The notes under the pieces were generated by a model that had not been told where the DNA came from, did no database searches, and saw only the letters and a program-made list of their open reading frames with translations. From positions 112,502-176,501 of the forward strand of contig NZ_CANLZU010000005.1 of assembly GCF_947495715.1 (NCBI RefSeq): a stretch of 64,000 bases of DNA, read 5' to 3'. Position numbers and translations under genes: made by a program. Position 1 is the first letter of the stretch. Each line of letters opens with the position of its first letter. Positions 17,372 through 26,058 of this stretch are shown one piece after another. The stretch comes from an uncultured Oceanisphaera sp. (GTDB lineage Bacteria > Pseudomonadota > Gammaproteobacteria > Enterobacterales > Aeromonadaceae).

Positions 17372-17872
17372 ATGTCAAGGACTATCAATAAAATAGATGA
17401 GTTGCTCGGCAAGATAGAGTATTGGCTCCTGATCCTGCTGGTCGTATGCCTGACGTTTATTTTGTCGGCTCAGGTAGTGCTCAGATCCTTTTTCAGCAGC
17501 CCGATTTTCTGGGCGGAAGAAGTGGCTGTGCAAATACTGATTTCTGCCACCTTTATCGGTGTAAGTTATCTGCTTTATTCCAGAAAGTTGGTCAGGGTTG
17601 ATTTTATTCTTTCGGTGCTTAAGAAGCCTTACAACATCTGGCTTGAGAAAGCATTGGAGCTGGTGGCTCTGGGGGTGCTGATTACCTTGTGTTACTACGC
17701 AACCGAGTGGATTATGCGGCCGGAGATTAAAGTAGATGTCTCACCCACCACGCAACTGCCGAGATGGTATAATTATGCAGTCTTGGTGGTCTCCTTTTAT
17801 TGCATGTCCTGGCATCAGTTTGTAAAAATAATATGCCCGGCGAAGGTTGTTCATGGCGAGGCATCATTATGA
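17372..17872 (+). CDS. dctQ: TRAP transporter small permease (DctQ)
   Basis: 166 aa with four hydrophobic segments (about 15-37, 50-75, 90-110, 130-150). FWAEEVAVQILISATFIGVSY is the typical DctQ motif (family pattern W-x-E-E). It forms the membrane complex with DctM. The stop overlaps the dctM start (ATGA), indicating translational coupling. Confidence 0.87.
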   Translation: MSRTINKIDELLGKIEYWLLILLVVCLTFILSAQVVLRSFFSSPIFWAEEVAVQILISATFIGVSYLLYSRKLVRVDFILSVLKKPYNIWLEKALELVALGVLITLCYYATEWIMRPEIKVDVSPTTQLPRWYNYAVLVVSFYCMSWHQFVKIICPAKVVHGEASL

Positions 17873-19137
17873 TTACCACTGTTTCCTTTTTTGTTGCTCT
17901 GCTGATCGGTTTGCCTATTTTCATTACTCTCTTGCTGGGAACGCTTGTGTTTTTAATGCAAGCCGATCTCACAGTGTTAATGAGTGATTTGACCATACAA
18001 TTGTATGGCTCACTGAACCAGAATGGCCTGTTGGCGATTCCTTTGTTCATGTTGGTTGGCGAGTTGATGAACAAGGGCGGCCTGACCTCTCGGCTGATGA
18101 ATGCCGCCGATGTATTTGTGGGCGGTTTTAAAGGTGGCCTGGCGTATGTGAATCTGCTGACCAATGCTATGGCGGCGTCTATTCTGGGCTCGGCCACTGC
18201 ACAAATCGCGGTGATGAGCCGACTGATGGTGCCGACCATGGTTGAGAAGGGGTACAAAAAAGAGTTTTCTGCCGCCGTTACCATGGCCGGTGGCTTGCTC
18301 GGGCCTATTATTCCCCCCTCCATGTTGATGATTATTTATGGCGTGGTGGCGTACCAGCCGATATCCGCCCTGTTTATTGCCGGTATACTGCCGGGTATTC
18401 TGATCGTGCTCGGTTTCGCTCTGGTTATTTTTGTTACCGGCATCGTCTCCGGCCTGCCTTCCGGTGAGCATCTCAAACACAAAAATGTGCGCCAGGAAGT
18501 GCTCAGCGGTTTATTGCCTGGCACCATACCCCTAGTGGTAATTATCTGTATTATCGCTGGCGTGATGACGCCGACCGAAGCTGGTGCCATTGCTTCGATT
18601 ATGGCGTTTGTTATGGGTTTTTTCGTATATAAGTCTATAAATATCAAAGATTTACCAGGTATTTTCGGTGCCGTCGGCATCAATACTGCCACCATCACCG
18701 GGCTGATCGCCACTGCGTCCGTGTTTGGCTGGGCGCTGTCCTTTGAAGGCATTCCCGATATGCTGGTTGAATGGATCAGCGGCATTACCACATCTCCGTT
18801 GTTGTTTCTGATGCTGGTCTATTTGCTGGTGATCCTGCTGGGCATGTTTCTGGAAAGTATCAGCGTGATGATAGTGATAGTGCCGATCATTCTGCCGGCT
18901 GCGCTGTCTTTTGGCATAGACCCCATTCACTTTGGAGTTATTATCAGCCTGGCCACTCTGGTGGGACTGGTAACACCACCGGTGGGCCCGGGGCTTTATA
19001 TTGCGATGACCTCGGCAAATCTACCGATGGGGTCTTTGTTCAAGGCAATGTTACCGTTTTTGCTGTCCATGTTTATCTGCATGCTGATTATCGCCGTGTT
19101 CCCTGCCATTTCCCTGTGGTTACCCAGCCTGATGTAA
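17869..19137 (+). CDS. dctM: TRAP transporter large permease (DctM)
   Basis: 422 aa with about 12 hydrophobic segments. Conserved stretches are LLAIPLFMLVGELMNKGGLT, GLLGPIIPPSMLMIIYGVV, GVMTPTEAGAIASI and TLVGLVTPPVGPGLYIAM, all marks of the DctM/SiaM large subunit that moves substrate with Na+. The start at 17869 overlaps dctQ by 4 bp; a longer frame upstream is ruled out by that overlap. A strong terminator follows. Confidence 0.9.
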   Translation: MITTVSFFVALLIGLPIFITLLLGTLVFLMQADLTVLMSDLTIQLYGSLNQNGLLAIPLFMLVGELMNKGGLTSRLMNAADVFVGGFKGGLAYVNLLTNAMAASILGSATAQIAVMSRLMVPTMVEKGYKKEFSAAVTMAGGLLGPIIPPSMLMIIYGVVAYQPISALFIAGILPGILIVLGFALVIFVTGIVSGLPSGEHLKHKNVRQEVLSGLLPGTIPLVVIICIIAGVMTPTEAGAIASIMAFVMGFFVYKSINIKDLPGIFGAVGINTATITGLIATASVFGWALSFEGIPDMLVEWISGITTSPLLFLMLVYLLVILLGMFLESISVMIVIVPIILPAALSFGIDPIHFGVIISLATLVGLVTPPVGPGLYIAMTSANLPMGSLFKAMLPFLLSMFICMLIIAVFPAISLWLPSLM

Positions 19138-19169
19138 TTGAATGCTGCTGGTTAGATAGCGTTATTTTT

Positions 19170-19196
19170 GCCACTTCCCTTGGAAGTGGCTTTTTT
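19170..19196 (+). terminator. Rho-independent terminator after dctPQM
   Basis: GCCACTTCC-CTT-GGAAGTGGC followed by TTTTTT: a perfect 9-bp stem, 3-nt loop and U-tract, 33 bp after the dctM stop. Confidence 0.93.
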
Positions 19197-19251
19197 GTAC
19201 TTATCAGAGTGCCTTGAGGCTCCACTCCCTAACGGTCGTTGACCTTATTGA

Positions 19252-19294
19252 TATACAGAAAATGATATAGCAGCATCTCAAGATATTATTATTC
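19252..19294. promoter_or_regulatory. Shared 43-bp regulatory element, copy 2 (porin promoter)
   Basis: TATACAGAAAATGATATAGC, then AGCATCTCAAGATATTATTA and TTC. Ungapped alignment to 12168-12210 gives 35 of 43 identical positions, against a background where the surrounding DNA is not similar. It ends 174 bp before the porin start, a distance like that to the gentisate operon. Likely target of the LysR protein encoded at 11239-12162. Confidence 0.7.
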
Positions 19295-19468
19295 TTCATG
19301 TGTTGGCTTGGTGGAGAATGTTTCCGGAAAGTGAAGAGGTTGTTGGTTATCTGATGCCCGTAGCGGATTGCTGTGGTGGACCGGAAGGGTGTATCCCCTT
19401 TACCGACAACCGATTCAGAAAACAAGGGAACCTGATTTCATCGATAACAACCATGGAGCGAGTTGAAC

Positions 19469-20671
19469 ATGAGAAAAACCAAAGTGGCGCTGTCTGTCTT
19501 CCTAGCGACCGGCATTTTGAGTGGCGGGGCCCTGGCCATGCCGGTGGTGGAAGCGGGCCAGCCTATTGTCACTGGCGAGCCGAGCCGCGTGGGGCCGCCC
19601 TGGAACCATCGCACTACCATCAATATTCCGGGCACCACAACCGATTTCGCCTTTGGCGGTTACGTCAAGCTGGACATGCTGTACGATGCGGATTACGACT
19701 TGGGCTATGCCACCAGCCCGTTCAATCTGCTCAACCCGACGGCCAATGCCACCGACGGCCGCACCGACTTCACCGCATATGAAACCCGGCTCAACTTCCG
19801 CACTCAGACCCAGACCGACTACGGCAAGCTGAACACCTTCTTCGAAGTGCATTTTCTTCCCGACGGCAAGCTCAACCTGCGCCATGCCTATGGCGAGTAT
19901 GCGGGCTTTCTGGCTGGCCAGACCTGGACCAACTTCATGAGCTTCGTGGGCAGCACCCGTACCCTGGCTTTGGGGGATCCCATCGGCTACAACATGGAGC
20001 GCCAGGGCCAGCTCCGTTATACCCACAAGCAGGGTGACGGTGCCCTGTCGGTGGCGCTGGAAGATCCGGATACCGTCATTGCTCGCCCCGATTTAGCGAT
20101 TGCGAGCGAGGAAAGCCGACTGCCTGATCTGACCTTGCGCTATGAGTATCGCCGCCAGTTAGCGCTGTCGGGCGTGGTACGCGAGCTGTCGACCAACGAT
20201 AATATCGGCAGCGTGGACGATAGGGCCACCGGCTATGGGGTGCAGGCACAGTTCAGCCTGCCGCTGCTGGAAAGTACCAACCTGAAGGGCAGCTACACCA
20301 TTGGCTCCGGCATAGGTAACTACATGGGTAACCCAGGAAATATGGGCCACAAGAGTGCGCCCGATGTGTATGTGCGTAATGGCGAGTTGGAAACCGTGGA
20401 CATTCAGGGTGGTGGTATATCTCTCAACCACAACTGGAACCCCCTGTGGTTCAGCTCGGTTGGTTATTCCCGGCTGGATCAGGATCTGCCGAAGGCTCAG
20501 GGGTACGATGCCCATTTCGATGAGGTGGATTACACCTTCGCCAACGTCATCTGGGACATTACCGAGCGGCTGATGGTGGGTGCCGAGTACCAGTTTGTCG
20601 ACTTGAAAACCATAGCGGGTGACCAGCGGGATGCTAGCCGCCTGCAACTGAGCGCCCAGTACCAGTTCTGA
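19469..20671 (+). CDS. DcaP-like outer-membrane porin (gentisate cluster)
   Basis: 400 aa. A signal peptide (residues 1 to about 24, KTKVALSVFLATGILSGGAL then AMP) is followed by alternating beta strands ending in an aromatic C-terminus (SAQYQF), typical of outer-membrane barrels. FGGYVKLDMLYDADYDLG, LRHAYGEYAGFLAGQTWTNF and RQGQLRYTHKQGDGALSVALE are hallmarks of the DcaP-like family, which passes small anionic and aromatic compounds. It has its own promoter with the shared 43-bp element and its own terminator. A second, distant member is at 35302-36429. Confidence 0.87.
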   Translation: MRKTKVALSVFLATGILSGGALAMPVVEAGQPIVTGEPSRVGPPWNHRTTINIPGTTTDFAFGGYVKLDMLYDADYDLGYATSPFNLLNPTANATDGRTDFTAYETRLNFRTQTQTDYGKLNTFFEVHFLPDGKLNLRHAYGEYAGFLAGQTWTNFMSFVGSTRTLALGDPIGYNMERQGQLRYTHKQGDGALSVALEDPDTVIARPDLAIASEESRLPDLTLRYEYRRQLALSGVVRELSTNDNIGSVDDRATGYGVQAQFSLPLLESTNLKGSYTIGSGIGNYMGNPGNMGHKSAPDVYVRNGELETVDIQGGGISLNHNWNPLWFSSVGYSRLDQDLPKAQGYDAHFDEVDYTFANVIWDITERLMVGAEYQFVDLKTIAGDQRDASRLQLSAQYQF

Positions 20672-20702
20672 CGATTCCGTACACTCAGTGCTTGATATTT
20701 TA

Positions 20703-20727
20703 CCGCCGGTTTTGCCGGCGGTTTTTT
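20703..20727 (+). terminator. Rho-independent terminator after the first porin
   Basis: CCGCCGG-TTTTG-CCGGCGG followed by TTTTTT, 32 bp after the porin stop codon. Confidence 0.92.
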
Positions 20728-20789
20728 ATCTGGTCTGCCCGACCCGACATGGCGTTATGCCGATGTTTCAGCCGAAGACCAGTTCGGCT

Positions 20790-20909
20790 TCATTGCTGAA
20801 GTTGTTTAACCCAGTGGTGCAAACTGTTTTCACCCACATCCATGGCCCGGCAAGCCTCTGCTATCGATTAATATTGAGTGAGCACGAGACTGGCCGTTTC
20901 CATTTTGAA
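20790..20909 (-). pseudogene. Remnant of an IS3-family OrfA (HTH part)
   Basis: On the minus strand one frame reads FKMETASLVLTQY, a stop, then SIAEACRAMDVGENSLHHWV and KQLQQ before another stop. This matches the N-terminal helix-turn-helix region of IS3-family OrfA proteins (ASLVLDQGYSIAEACRAMDV type). An internal stop, loss of the Gly before Tyr and the missing rest of the element show it is dead. Together with the adjoining IS5 pieces it marks this spot as an insertion hotspot. The rest of the gap 20728-21068 holds a GCGGTAGA-TTAT-TCTACCGC palindrome (about 20962-20981) and nothing else I recognise. Confidence 0.75.
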
Positions 20910-21068
20910 GGTTGGTGAATAAGGAATGTCGATTCTTCTTGTTTACGAAGATTTCTTTATGCGGTAGATTATTCTACCGCGTTAATGAATGTCCAGAGTC
21001 ATTGAACCAATACACTATCACTGCAACCTTTCTCCCCAATTGATACTACTTACTTTATTGATGAGTTA

Positions 21069-21850
21069 GGGTGCGTTCTCATTTGATACTTTAAGTCTCA
21101 TTAGATACCTTTACTGTATTTGAGGTCACTGCTGATGAGGCACTACTGGCTACGAGATGATCAATGGGAGCGGATCAAGGAGTTACTATCCGGTAAAGCA
21201 AGTGATAGAGGCGTGACGGCACGCGATAACCGCAAGTTCGTTGAAGCGGTACTCTGGATTGCTCGAACTGGCTCACCTTGGCGTGATTTACCTGAGTTTT
21301 ATGGTCATTGGCACCGTGTTTACGTTCGGTATAGTCGTTGGTCTCATAAGGGCGTCTGGCTCAAGATAATGGAGGAGTTATCCAAAGAGGCTGATTTTGA
21401 AAAACTCATGGTCGATGGCAGCATCGTTCGTGTTCATCAGCATGGGGCAGCAAAAAAACAGCGCAAGGCATCGAAGCTATGGGAAAGTCCAGAGGTGGCC
21501 TGACGACTAAAGTCCATGCTGCCGTTGATGTCTTGGGTAATCCAGTGCGCTTACTGCTAACCCAAGGGCAAGCCTCCGAATACGGACAAGCGGAGGCGTT
21601 ATTGGATGGCTTCACGCCTGCCCAGGTCTTGGCTGATAAAGGCTATGATTCAGGTGCGTTTGTTAAATGCATTCAGCATGTTGGTGCAGAGGCGGTTATT
21701 CCATCAAGAAAGAACCGCTTACAGGCAAGGCCGCTGGGTCGAGATATCTACAAAAATCGCAACCTGGTAGAGCGATTTTTCCAAAAGTTGAAGCAATTTC
21801 GCCGCATAGCGACAAGGTAAGAACGACTGGCGAAAAACTACCAGTCGATG
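21069..21850 (+). pseudogene. IS5-family element B, 3'-truncated and frameshifted
   Basis: A different IS5 (IS427-group) member from the two copies of IS5-A. The left end (GGGTGCGTTCTCATTTGA) resembles the IS5-A terminus. The transposase starts near 21120 (MRHYWLRDDQWERIKELLSG), slips at an A7 run about 21446 to the second frame (GLTTKVHAAVDVLGNPVRLL, ADKGYDSGAF) and should continue RRIATRYERLAKNYQSM. One base is missing at about 21820, giving an early stop. The last dozen codons and the right inverted repeat are absent because the element abuts IS5-A copy 2 tail to tail. Confidence 0.85.
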
Positions 21851-22656
21851 TTGATACGAGGCTGAGCATGGCGGTGTAGTGTTTCTCGACACGCTCATAT
21901 CGAGTCGCGATACGACGGTAATGTTTGAGCTTCTGGAAAGCGCGTTCAACCAAATTACGTTCTTTATACAACACTTTATCGTAGTCCCGTGGGCTGGTCC
22001 GGTTCTTTCTCGGTGGGATCACCGGGCAGGCTCCACTGTCACGGATTGCGTCGACGAAGCGATCTGAGTCATAACCCTTGTCTGCCATCACGAAGTCCGC
22101 TTTCATGCCTTCAATCAAGTGGTTGGCTTGACCATATTCCGATGCTTGTCCGGGCGTTAATAGAAAGCGGACCGGGTTACCCAACGCATCGACAGCGAGG
22201 TGGATTTTGGTACTCAGTCCGCCTCGTGACTTGCCTTGCGCTTGCTCATCGCGCTCTGTTTTTTTGAGGTCCCATGCTGATGGACCCGAACGATACTTCC
22301 ATCCACCATCAAATATTCCAAGTCGGGATCATCCGAGACAGCTTCCCAAATCTGCGTCCATACGCCCTTGTGTGACCAGCGGTTATAGCGAACATACACT
22401 CGATGCCAATGGCCGAAGGGTTCTGGCAAATCCCGCCAGGGCGCTCCTGTTCGAGCAATCCACAACACGGCTTCAACAAAAAGACGGTTATCCTTTGCTG
22501 TGACCCCACAGTCACCGGCCTTCCCCGGAAGTAGGTCCTTGATTCGTTCCCATTGATCATCGCTCAGCACTGGCCGGGGCATACGTTCCACTCTCTTCAG
22601 ATCCATGATGCACTTACTATCGGCAGAATTTTACCATAATTGAGAACGCCCCCTAG
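21851..22656 (-). mobile_element. IS5-family element A, copy 2, 3'-truncated
   Basis: Same IS as 10252-11094 and in the same orientation. The transposase starts at 22606 (MPRPVLSDDQWERIKDLLPG), with the A7 slippage run as in copy 1 and all DDE regions present, but the sequence diverges after YTAMLSLVST so the final residues and the far inverted repeat are lost at the junction with element B. The intact end (22639-22656) carries the same 18-bp repeat and CTAG. The protein differs from copy 1 at several residues, so the copies are not freshly duplicated. Probably unable to transpose alone. Confidence 0.88.
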
Positions 22657-22671
22657 TCTTGTTGAAGGCAC

Positions 22672-23193
22672 TTACAGCATGCGTTTTAGCGTGTCGTCCC
22701 GATGAACGTAGTGGTGGGTCAGAGCCATGCCGATGTGACCGATAATCAGCACGGTCAAGGCCCAGACCAGCGGTGAGTGCAGGCTGCCGATAGTTGCGGC
22801 CCAGGCAATTTCATCACCTTTGGCAAAGATCTCAAGGCCGAATGCGGTCAGGCCATATCCACCGCCCAGCATGACCATGATACCGGTGAGCGGCATCAGC
22901 AGCATGCCGGCAAAGAGCAGACCATGGCCGGCTTTAACCAGCCTGGCGGTGGCAGGATCCTGGGCGGGGCGCTGATGACGCTGGGTCATCACCCACACCA
23001 GGCGCAGCACGATCATTACCAGCAGTAAGGTACCGATGGACACATGCCAGGGTACCAAGGTTTCACCTACCCAGTGTTCGCCCTCGGCGATACGATCCCC
23101 GAACTTGAGTAGCTGCCAACCGATCAATACTGCCATTAACCAGTGAAAGGTTTTACTGACGCTGCCATAGCGTTCTTTTGAGTCATATTTCAT
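22672..23193 (-). CDS. Cytochrome b561-family protein
   Basis: 173 aa, four transmembrane helices. Conserved histidines suited to bind two b haems are in KTFHWLMAVLIGWQLLKFGD, VPWHVSIGTLLLVMIVLRLV, AGHGLLFAGMLLMPLTGIMV and LHSPLVWALTVLIIGHIGMA. Members carry electrons from quinol or act in superoxide:ubiquinone oxidoreduction (CybB). It lies after the SDR and DODA-like genes on the same strand, so it may pass electrons to or from that cluster. The IS5-A end is 16 bp past its stop. Confidence 0.87.
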   Translation of the reverse strand: MKYDSKERYGSVSKTFHWLMAVLIGWQLLKFGDRIAEGEHWVGETLVPWHVSIGTLLLVMIVLRLVWVMTQRHQRPAQDPATARLVKAGHGLLFAGMLLMPLTGIMVMLGGGYGLTAFGLEIFAKGDEIAWAATIGSLHSPLVWALTVLIIGHIGMALTHHYVHRDDTLKRML

Positions 23194-23219
23194 GTTCTGC
23201 TCCTGTGGTTGATGGGGCG

Positions 23220-24014
23220 TTATGCAATACTTTCAACAATGCCCCCCTCTACCCGCAGCGCCGCGCCAGTGGTGGCGCTGGCCTGAGGGGAGGCCGCATA
23301 AATACACAGATTGGCAACTTCCTCTGGCGTAGCGAAGCGCTTGAGCAATGTTGAAGGGCGGTTCTCTGCCAGGAACAGGGTTTCCATTTGTTCCGCTGTT
23401 ACGCCACGTTCCTTGCCCATTTCAGCCATCATGGCCTGAGCACCTTCGGTACGGGTAGGCCCGGGTAATATGGTGTTAACGGTCACGCCACTGCCGGCCA
23501 GTACTTTGGCCAGACCGCGAGAAACGCCCTGCAATGCAGCCTTACTAACGCCGTAGTGCACCATTTCAGCCGGGATATTGAGCGCCGATTCACTGGAAAT
23601 AAACTGGATACGACCCCAGCCGCGTGTTTGCATGCCCTTCGCGTAGTGTCGGGCCAGGCGCACACCGCTCATCACATTCACCTGAAAGATCTCTTCCCAG
23701 GCATCGTCGTTAATGTCGAAGAATGGACAGCCGCCATAGATACCCAGGTTGTTGACCAGGATATCGGTTTCCGGAAGGGATTCGATGATCGTTTGACAGC
23801 CGACCGCCGTTCCGGCATCGGCCACTATGCCGCCGACATCGTCACGGCCGCTGGCTTGGCGAATGTAATTCAGAGCCGTGTCCACCTTGGCTTGGTCGCG
23901 ACCAACCAGGGTAACCTGGGCACCGGCTTTGGCCAGCCCGGTGGCAATCGCGAGGCCAATACCGGCCGTAGAGCCAGTGACTAGCGCCTGCTTTCCAGAA
24001 AGTTTGATGTGCAT
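23220..24014 (-). CDS. Short-chain dehydrogenase/reductase
   Basis: 264 aa classical SDR. NAD(P) binding TGSTAGIGLAIA (about 12-23), NNLGIYG (about 88-94), catalytic Ser in ISSES, and Tyr/Lys in HYGVSKAA. The C-terminal pattern LPGPTRTEGAQAMM resembles 3-oxoacyl-reductase-like oxidoreductases of unknown substrate. The start at 24014 follows AGGAG with 7-nt spacing; an upstream in-frame ATG (24038) has none. It is between a DODA-type dioxygenase and cytochrome b561. Substrate unknown. Confidence 0.85.
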   Translation of the reverse strand: MHIKLSGKQALVTGSTAGIGLAIATGLAKAGAQVTLVGRDQAKVDTALNYIRQASGRDDVGGIVADAGTAVGCQTIIESLPETDILVNNLGIYGGCPFFDINDDAWEEIFQVNVMSGVRLARHYAKGMQTRGWGRIQFISSESALNIPAEMVHYGVSKAALQGVSRGLAKVLAGSGVTVNTILPGPTRTEGAQAMMAEMGKERGVTAEQMETLFLAENRPSTLLKRFATPEEVANLCIYAASPQASATTGAALRVEGGIVESIA

Positions 24015-24074
24015 AAATGAGCTCCTACCGTTTTGCATGGATTGTGAATATCTTGCCGACGTTAAGGTTAAGGC

Positions 24075-24920
24075 TCAGCCAAAACGGAATGCCGATATCT
24101 GAGTCTTGAGTATCTGTTGTGAATAGATTTTTCTGCCACTGTCTTCCCCTGCGGCACCCGCTGCGACCATCAGCGGTATAAGATGCTCCTCATCGCCTGA
24201 CGGATGACATTGAAGTGCATGGGGGGCATGAGGCCAGTCACGCAGACCGGCAAATCTTTGCGCTGGCGGGGCGGCAATGGTGTGCGTCAACCATTCATCA
24301 AACACCTGTGACGGCTGGGTAAAGTTTGCATCGCCATAGCCCCCCATATTGTGAAAACTCATGCCACTGCCAACGATCAATACCCCTTCATCACGCAACG
24401 GTGCCAGAGCCTTGCCAGCAGCCAGGTGTGCTTCAGGGTCGAGATCATGGCGCAACGACAGCTGCACCACCGGAATCTCTGCCTGGGGGAATATCAGCTT
24501 CAAGGGAATGAACATGCCATGATCAAATCCCCTCGACGTATCTTGCTGGCTGTTTAAACCTGCCTCGGAGAGCAAGATGGCGATCCGTTCAGCCAATACC
24601 GGGGAGCCTTGTGCCGGGTAAATCAGCTCATAAGTGTGCTCGGGAAAGCCGTAATAATCGTAAATCAACTCCGGCTGCGCACCGCAGGTAATGCCGAAAA
24701 CAGGGGCTTGCCAATGCGCACTAATCATTAATATCGCCTTTGGAAGAGCCGGCAACAGGGCAGCGATATTTTTAAGAAAATCAGCCATACCTTGCCAGGT
24801 GTCATACGGTTTCCAGTCTATAAAAAAGCATGGCCCTGCCCCGTGGGGGATAAACAGTACCGGTTGCGTCACTGATACGTTCTGGGTAGCCGTTATCATC
24901 TCGCTCATTGTTTCTGTCAT
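24075..24920 (-). CDS. DODA-type (LigB-fold) dioxygenase family protein, paralogue 2
   Basis: 281 aa. Probable metal ligands lie in FIPHGAGPCFF and SAHWQAP, with RGFDHGMFIPLKLIFP and DEEHLIPLMVAAGAAGE as in the YgiD/DODA family. It is a diverged paralogue of the protein at 8837-9676: same motifs, different remainder. It is divergent from a LysR gene and followed by an SDR and cytochrome b561. The two clusters look like parallel versions of one redox function, whose substrate is not evident. Confidence 0.8.
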   Translation of the reverse strand: MTETMSEMITATQNVSVTQPVLFIPHGAGPCFFIDWKPYDTWQGMADFLKNIAALLPALPKAILMISAHWQAPVFGITCGAQPELIYDYYGFPEHTYELIYPAQGSPVLAERIAILLSEAGLNSQQDTSRGFDHGMFIPLKLIFPQAEIPVVQLSLRHDLDPEAHLAAGKALAPLRDEGVLIVGSGMSFHNMGGYGDANFTQPSQVFDEWLTHTIAAPPAQRFAGLRDWPHAPHALQCHPSGDEEHLIPLMVAAGAAGEDSGRKIYSQQILKTQISAFRFG

Positions 24921-25014
24921 CCGGTATCGGCCTGTTTCAGTACTATATCTACCCTCTATAAGTAAGAGAAGGTGCTAATATAAGGTAACTCCTCTTACTG
25001 TGGGTATGAAATAA

Positions 25015-25923
25015 GTGTTGGATCGATTTACTGGCATGCGGATTTTTGTGCAGGCTATTGCTCAGGGCAGTCTTTCTGCGGCGGGCCGTGTCTTGGATAT
25101 GTCTCCCGCCATGGCGACCAAACATGTGGATGCATTGGAAGCGAGACTAGGCGTCAAACTGATGCATCGCACGACGCGACAACTGACTCTGACCGACTCT
25201 GGCACCGAATACCTGGAAGCCTGCCAGCGCATTCTGCAAGAGCTCGATGAAGCCGAAGCCGAAGTGACCGCGCAACGCGTTGAGGCAGTTGGCCGATTAC
25301 GCATGAACGTGCCTTTATCTTTCGGGACCCGCTTTATCGCGCCCTTGTTACCAGCCTTCAGCCGCCGATATCCACTGGTTGAAGTCGAGTTGGGGCTCAG
25401 CGATTCGCAGCAGGACTTAATACAAGAAGGGTGGGAGCTGCTCGTTCGAGTTGGATATCTCGGCGATAGCACGCTCAAAGCGAGGCGATTAGGAGATTGC
25501 CCGATGCGGGTGTGTGCGTCACCGCAATACCTGGCGCGGCATGGCACTCCTCGGCGTGTTGCTGAACTGTCCGGACATAACTGTCTCAGCTATACCCTGT
25601 CTCGGCGGCAGAATAAAGGCAGCTGGTTTTTTGGTCGTGAAGGTGACATTCAGGTACGCGTGAAAGGCAACCTAAAGGCCGACAACGGCGATGCACTGCT
25701 GGCCGCCGCACTGGAGGGGCAGGGGGTTATCTATCAGCCACATTTTATCGTTTCCGATGCGCTGGCTCGCAATGAACTAGTGGCTCTGGAGCTCGATCAT
25801 CCTCCTATCGACCCAGGTGGTGTGTATGTCCTCTTTCCCCCAGATCGGCGTTTGCCAGCAAAAGTAAGAGCCATGATCGACTATCTTGTGGAAGTATTTT
25901 CAAAATCATCATTAAGTGGTTGA
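25015..25923 (+). CDS. LysR-family transcriptional regulator (divergent from second DODA cluster)
   Basis: 302 aa. The HTH covers residues 1-60 (FTGMRIFVQAIAQGSLSAAG, then RVLDMSPAMATKHVDALEAR), followed by a full effector domain. The start is a GTG (25015) or the adjacent TTG; no strong ribosome site is visible, and the ATG at 25036 is a further option. It is divergent from the dioxygenase gene with 94 bp between, so it likely regulates that operon. Confidence 0.83.
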   Translation: MLDRFTGMRIFVQAIAQGSLSAAGRVLDMSPAMATKHVDALEARLGVKLMHRTTRQLTLTDSGTEYLEACQRILQELDEAEAEVTAQRVEAVGRLRMNVPLSFGTRFIAPLLPAFSRRYPLVEVELGLSDSQQDLIQEGWELLVRVGYLGDSTLKARRLGDCPMRVCASPQYLARHGTPRRVAELSGHNCLSYTLSRRQNKGSWFFGREGDIQVRVKGNLKADNGDALLAAALEGQGVIYQPHFIVSDALARNELVALELDHPPIDPGGVYVLFPPDRRLPAKVRAMIDYLVEVFSKSSLSG

Positions 25924-26058
25924 TGGAGCTCTTCATCAAGTTCCGGTTATATCCTTGCCAGCTTTGCTGTTGTGCCTTATTCATTTGTCTGCTCTCGAGT
26001 CCGCTCGTCAAGAGAGCAGCAGCTAGTTTCCTGATTCAGCAAACAGCGCGTCTTGCAA

